Source: Loktanella sp. DSM 29012
GTDB taxonomy: Bacteria; Pseudomonadota; Alphaproteobacteria; Rhodobacterales; Rhodobacteraceae
Assembly (NCBI RefSeq): GCF_900110705.1
Contig: NZ_FOEJ01000008.1
Location: forward strand, 22,398 to 86,397
Reading direction: 5' to 3'
DNA length: 64,000 nt
This document shows positions 63,595-64,000 of the stretch, piece by piece (position 1 is the stretch's first letter; every line of letters begins with the position of its first letter). The translations under genes and the position numbers were made by a program. The notes beneath the pieces are model-generated. The model saw nothing but the letters and a program-made list of their open reading frames with translations. It did not search any database and was not told where the DNA came from.

Positions 63595-64000
63595 TCAAGA
63601 GCAACAAAGACCTGTGCGCATAAGACTTTGTTGCTTGTTACTTAGGGTCAGGACTCGTAGCCAGTAGATGGCGGGTACCGCAAGAGCGATGGCTGAAAGG
63701 AAGACCTTCGGACAGCGGTCGTATCGGCTTGCCACTCGCCGCCAATCCTTGAGCCTGCCGAACATGTTCTCGATCCTGTTGCGTCGCTTGTATCGGCGCT
63801 TGTCGTATTTCACAGTCTTCTTGCGCTGTTTTCGACCGGGGATGCAGGCGCGTATTCCTTTGTCTTTCAATGCTTCTCTGAACCAGTCGGCGTCATAGCC
63901 GCGATCCCCGAGAAGCCAGTCCACGTCCGGCAGGCTGCTCAGCAATGCTCGTGCGCCGATGTAATCGCTGACCTGACCCGCCGTGACGAACAGGTTCAGG
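63595..64000 (-). CDS. IS5/IS427-group transposase, C-terminal part (partial)
   Basis: The visible frame (cut by the right edge) is the second half of an IS5-family DDE transposase: FVTAGQVSDYIGARALLSSL, LLGDRGYDADWFREALKDKG, and the Y(2)R(3)E(6)K signature in YKRRNRIENMFGRLK. It continues past the expected end YWL by about 20 residues through the terminal repeat into flanking DNA. IS427 elements are usually two overlapping frames joined by frameshift; this is the second. Confidence 0.88.
   Translation of the reverse strand, partial: LNLFVTAGQVSDYIGARALLSSLPDVDWLLGDRGYDADWFREALKDKGIRACIPGRKQRKKTVKYDKRRYKRRNRIENMFGRLKDWRRVASRYDRCPKVFLSAIALAVPAIYWLRVLTLSNKQQSLMRTGLCCS
63645..64000 (-). mobile_element. 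IS5-family (IS427-like) element, one end
   Basis: The left terminus reads GGGTCAGGACTCGTAG from 63645, the style of IS427-group terminal repeats, preceded by TTA, a possible TNA target. The rest of the element lies beyond the window. Confidence 0.75.

Noticed and set aside
30674..64000. Composite transposon bounded by the two insertion sequences
   Set aside because: The elements are of different families (IS481 and IS5), one is clipped, and no matching outer repeats are seen.
1..64000. CRISPR array, tRNA or rRNA genes
   Set aside because: No regularly spaced repeat with variable spacers beyond the two triple 22-bp arrays, whose units differ and are contiguous; no tRNA cloverleaf or rRNA segment recognised.

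Overview
The window looks like part of a large extrachromosomal replicon (plasmid or chromid) of a marine alphaproteobacterium, probably Rhodobacteraceae (roseobacter group). This rests on high GC, long out-of-frame shadow frames typical of that base composition, an RPA-family replication initiator next to a MerR-headed ParA and a ParB, a DUF2793 protein, and an alphaproteobacterial Tad locus. The taxonomic call is inference from protein style; no rRNA or tRNA gene is visible.

Layout. 1-4.7 kb: a capsule-type export block (KpsD-like lipoprotein cut by the left edge, Glf, a galactofuranosyltransferase-like enzyme, KpsE, KpsT) closed by a strong hairpin terminator. 4.7-8.7 kb: the replication/partition module parB-parA / origin with iterons / repA, with a 20-bp palindrome between parA and parB. 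8.7-9.8 kb: a DUF2793 protein. 10.0-15.7 kb: GDP-fucose supply (gmd, an OafA-like acyltransferase, fcl, manC). 15.7-17.5 kb: a glycosyltransferase/acetyltransferase fusion bracketed by a 63-bp duplication of the manC 3' end. 17.6-25.5 kb: a membrane-anchored LuxR-type regulator and a compact Tad pilus locus (flp, cpaE/tadZ, tadA, tadB, tadC, tadE, tadG) preceded by three 22-bp direct repeats. 25.8-30.5 kb: two KpsC/KpsS-like genes, one of them a 1204-residue three-domain fusion. 30.6-32.8 kb: an AT-rich island with an IS481-family remnant and a sulfotransferase. 32.8-57.4 kb: a long polysaccharide cluster with UDP-xylose synthase, GT10 and GT11 fucosyltransferases, an ABC exporter (Wzm/Wzt), eleven further glycosyltransferases, three sulfotransferases or sulfotransferase-like proteins, acetyl- and methyltransferases and a Wzy-like polymerase. 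57.6-61.2 kb: Wza-like and Wzc-like export proteins. 61.4-64.0 kb: a PPP-family phosphatase, a periplasmic coiled-coil protein of unknown role, and one end of an IS5/IS427-type element.

How it works together. The nucleotide-sugar genes predict GDP-mannose, GDP-fucose, UDP-xylose and UDP-galactofuranose. Two fucosyltransferase families and five sulfotransferase-like domains predict at least one sulfated, fucose-containing surface polysaccharide. Parts of three export routes are present: Kps-type, Wzm/Wzt-type and Wzy/Wza/Wzc-type. With the Tad pilus this makes a replicon largely devoted to the cell surface and attachment, resembling the known polysaccharide-bearing 'biofilm plasmids' of roseobacters but with fucose rather than rhamnose precursor genes. 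Several low-GC genes and the manC-tail duplication show that the polysaccharide genes have been exchanged as cassettes.
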